From the NCBI GenBank assembly GCA_011109175.1, contig RDEW01000004.1, positions 1,078,030 to 1,142,029 on the forward strand: DNA of 64,000 bases. The letters are read 5' to 3'. Under the pieces are notes generated by a model that made no database searches, was not told where the DNA came from, and saw only the letters and a list, made by a program, of their open reading frames with translations. This document shows positions 62,951-64,000 of the stretch, in pieces. Every line of letters starts with the position of its first letter. The stretch's first letter is position 1. Position numbers and translations under genes: made by a program. The DNA comes from Dicyema japonicum (Eukaryota; Dicyemida; Rhombozoa; Dicyemidae).

Positions 62951-63734
62951 TTGATGATTTGTCAGATTTATTTTTTTATTATTTTTTATGCTCGCCTTTA
63001 AAAATAGTATTTATTTTTTTATCATGTAAAAAATTAAATTAAAAATTTATCGATTATTGTTTTACTTATTTAATCAAAAAAACTAAAGTAACTGTGGACG
63101 CCTAATTGCCGCTTTTCTTTTCTTAATTTTAATGGCGATTCTTGTCCCCTAAATAAATACAACACAAAATAAAAAAGATGTTAAGCTTAACTAGATATTC
63201 GATCCCGGTCTTCCTTACAATAAAAGAAATGAATTTCGATGGGCATACGACTGTTGTAATCACCGGTAATAAATTACATCATGGTGGAGAGGTGAAAGTC
63301 TGTGGAGTGAAAGAGATGAAAGAATGTTGGATTCAAAAAAGTTGACGTGGCATAAATCGCTTTAAAGGCTATTTTTTCCGAAATCTTTGATACCACCAAT
63401 ACGGAAATACATTGACGGGTAAGTTCAGATGCTTTGCAGTAAGTATTCTGATTACTGCATTATGCAGCAATTAGCTATTTTTGATTCCAAAGAGATAATA
63501 TATGTTGCTTTCGTGGAACAAAATATTGGAGTTAGAGCTTTCTAAGAGCACTCCTGAGTGTTGTTGTTCCAAAGATTATCTAAGGACTCGCTTATCTATG
63601 CTGTTGACATCTTCCATATATGAGTGGAGAGTGTTATAGGTATTTTTGTTTCCCTAGGCCATCTAGGCTCAATTTGGGGGTGAAGGATCTCTGGGAACGA
63701 CCTACCTTTGCGGCGTACATCTTTAGTGTTAATG
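62951..63734. other. No confident gene
   Basis: Presumed promoter of mucin-like gene 3 (62951-63080, AT-rich), followed by sequence without a readable frame, probably decayed repeats. Confidence 0.35.
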
Positions 63735-63830
63735 AAGCCTAGATAAAAATAATCTGATTTGAAACCGCACATTTAAGATTATAGTAGTATTTTCTGTTTC
63801 TCATTAATAAAATCCTTTTTTGTAAAATTA
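63735..63830 (+). repeat. LINE-type 3' tail, second copy
   Basis: AATGAAGCCTAGATAAAAATAATCTGATTTGAAACCGC, ATTTAAGATTATAGTAGTATTTTCTG; matches 60450-60545. Confidence 0.65.
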
Positions 63831-63862
63831 AAAAAAAAGTTTTGTAATGCCCCATTTAACTT

Positions 63863-64000
63863 TTATTGACTTTTTATCCTTGAAACAACCAACTGTTTTG
63901 ACTTTTTAACTGTGAACATGGTTATTCCAGCTAAAACAAATAAAAAGGCTAAAACACTCCATACTAAAATAAACATTCTACAATTAAATGAAAAATTCAC
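63863..64000 (-). CDS. Mucin-like membrane protein 4, last exon only (cut by window edge)
   Basis: The 23-bp intron 63978-64000 (starts GTGAATTTTT, ends TAG) ends exactly at the window border. The last exon 63977-63863 encodes a membrane helix (VWSVLAFLFVLAGITMF) and the tail TVKKSKQLVVSRIKSQ, ending TAA. Intron and exon are clearly similar to the last intron and exon of gene 3. The Ser/Thr-rich part must lie beyond the window. Confidence 0.75.
   Translation of the reverse strand: MNFSFNCRMFILVWSVLAFLFVLAGITMFTVKKSKQLVVSRIKSQ

Overview
The window reads as nuclear DNA of a small-genome animal. It is AT-rich, every host gene I could reconstruct is cut by GT-AG introns of only about 21-32 bp, and the rest is dominated by animal-type non-LTR retrotransposons (LINEs), a hAT relic, a Tigger/jerky-like DNA transposon and tRNA-derived SINEs. 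Spliceosomal introns in the 20-30 bp range are known from dicyemid mesozoans, so a dicyemid or similarly reduced metazoan is my best guess. This is an inference; no rRNA or mitochondrial marker is present to prove it.

Host genes, left to right: a HAUS1-like augmin subunit (1956-2720, -); a small signal-peptide/one-pass membrane protein (9364-9710, +); an ACF1/BAZ1A-like chromatin-remodelling subunit with WAC, DDT, WSD and PHD modules (11047-14125, -); a minimal RAMAC-like cap methyltransferase activator (19463-19717, -); an unrecognised multi-exon gene (31965-32746, -); four members of a mucin-like, Thr/Ser-rich one-pass membrane protein family (33000-33598 +, 38559-39142 +, 61107-62950 -, and a piece at 63863-64000 -); a complete short-chain dehydrogenase gene (45941-46981, +); a coiled-coil protein (53815-54371, +); and a possible short gene (57109-57438, -). 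Most of these do not appear as single open frames because the tiny introns break them; they were joined by eye.

Mobile DNA: at least five LINE groups occur. (1) A 2A-peptide LINE (19834-22739, with relics at 580-825, 22855-25585 and 27377-28960). (2) A Jockey-like LINE (50184-53629, flanked by an 18-bp target-site duplication, ORF2 intact; relics at 40625-43165 and 58140-58720). (3) An RTE-like LINE (3575-5830, 870-1235). (4) A PHD-finger + RT + restriction-like-endonuclease LINE in several subfamilies (16061-18960, 48185-49765 and many fragments). (5) An R2/NeSL-like LINE (35800-37990, 43170-44480, 38135-38432). Short non-autonomous repeats carry LINE-like ends. A hAT relic (25586-27376) and a Tigger/jerky-like element with terminal inverted repeats (30502-31804) complete the set.

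The strongest leads are the mucin-like family with conserved ultra-short intron positions, a textbook-looking -1 frameshift signal between the two ORFs of the Jockey-like element, and a 3' hairpin followed by GGGGTT and a TAA-type tail that recurs, with compensating stem changes, at the ends of several repeat families.
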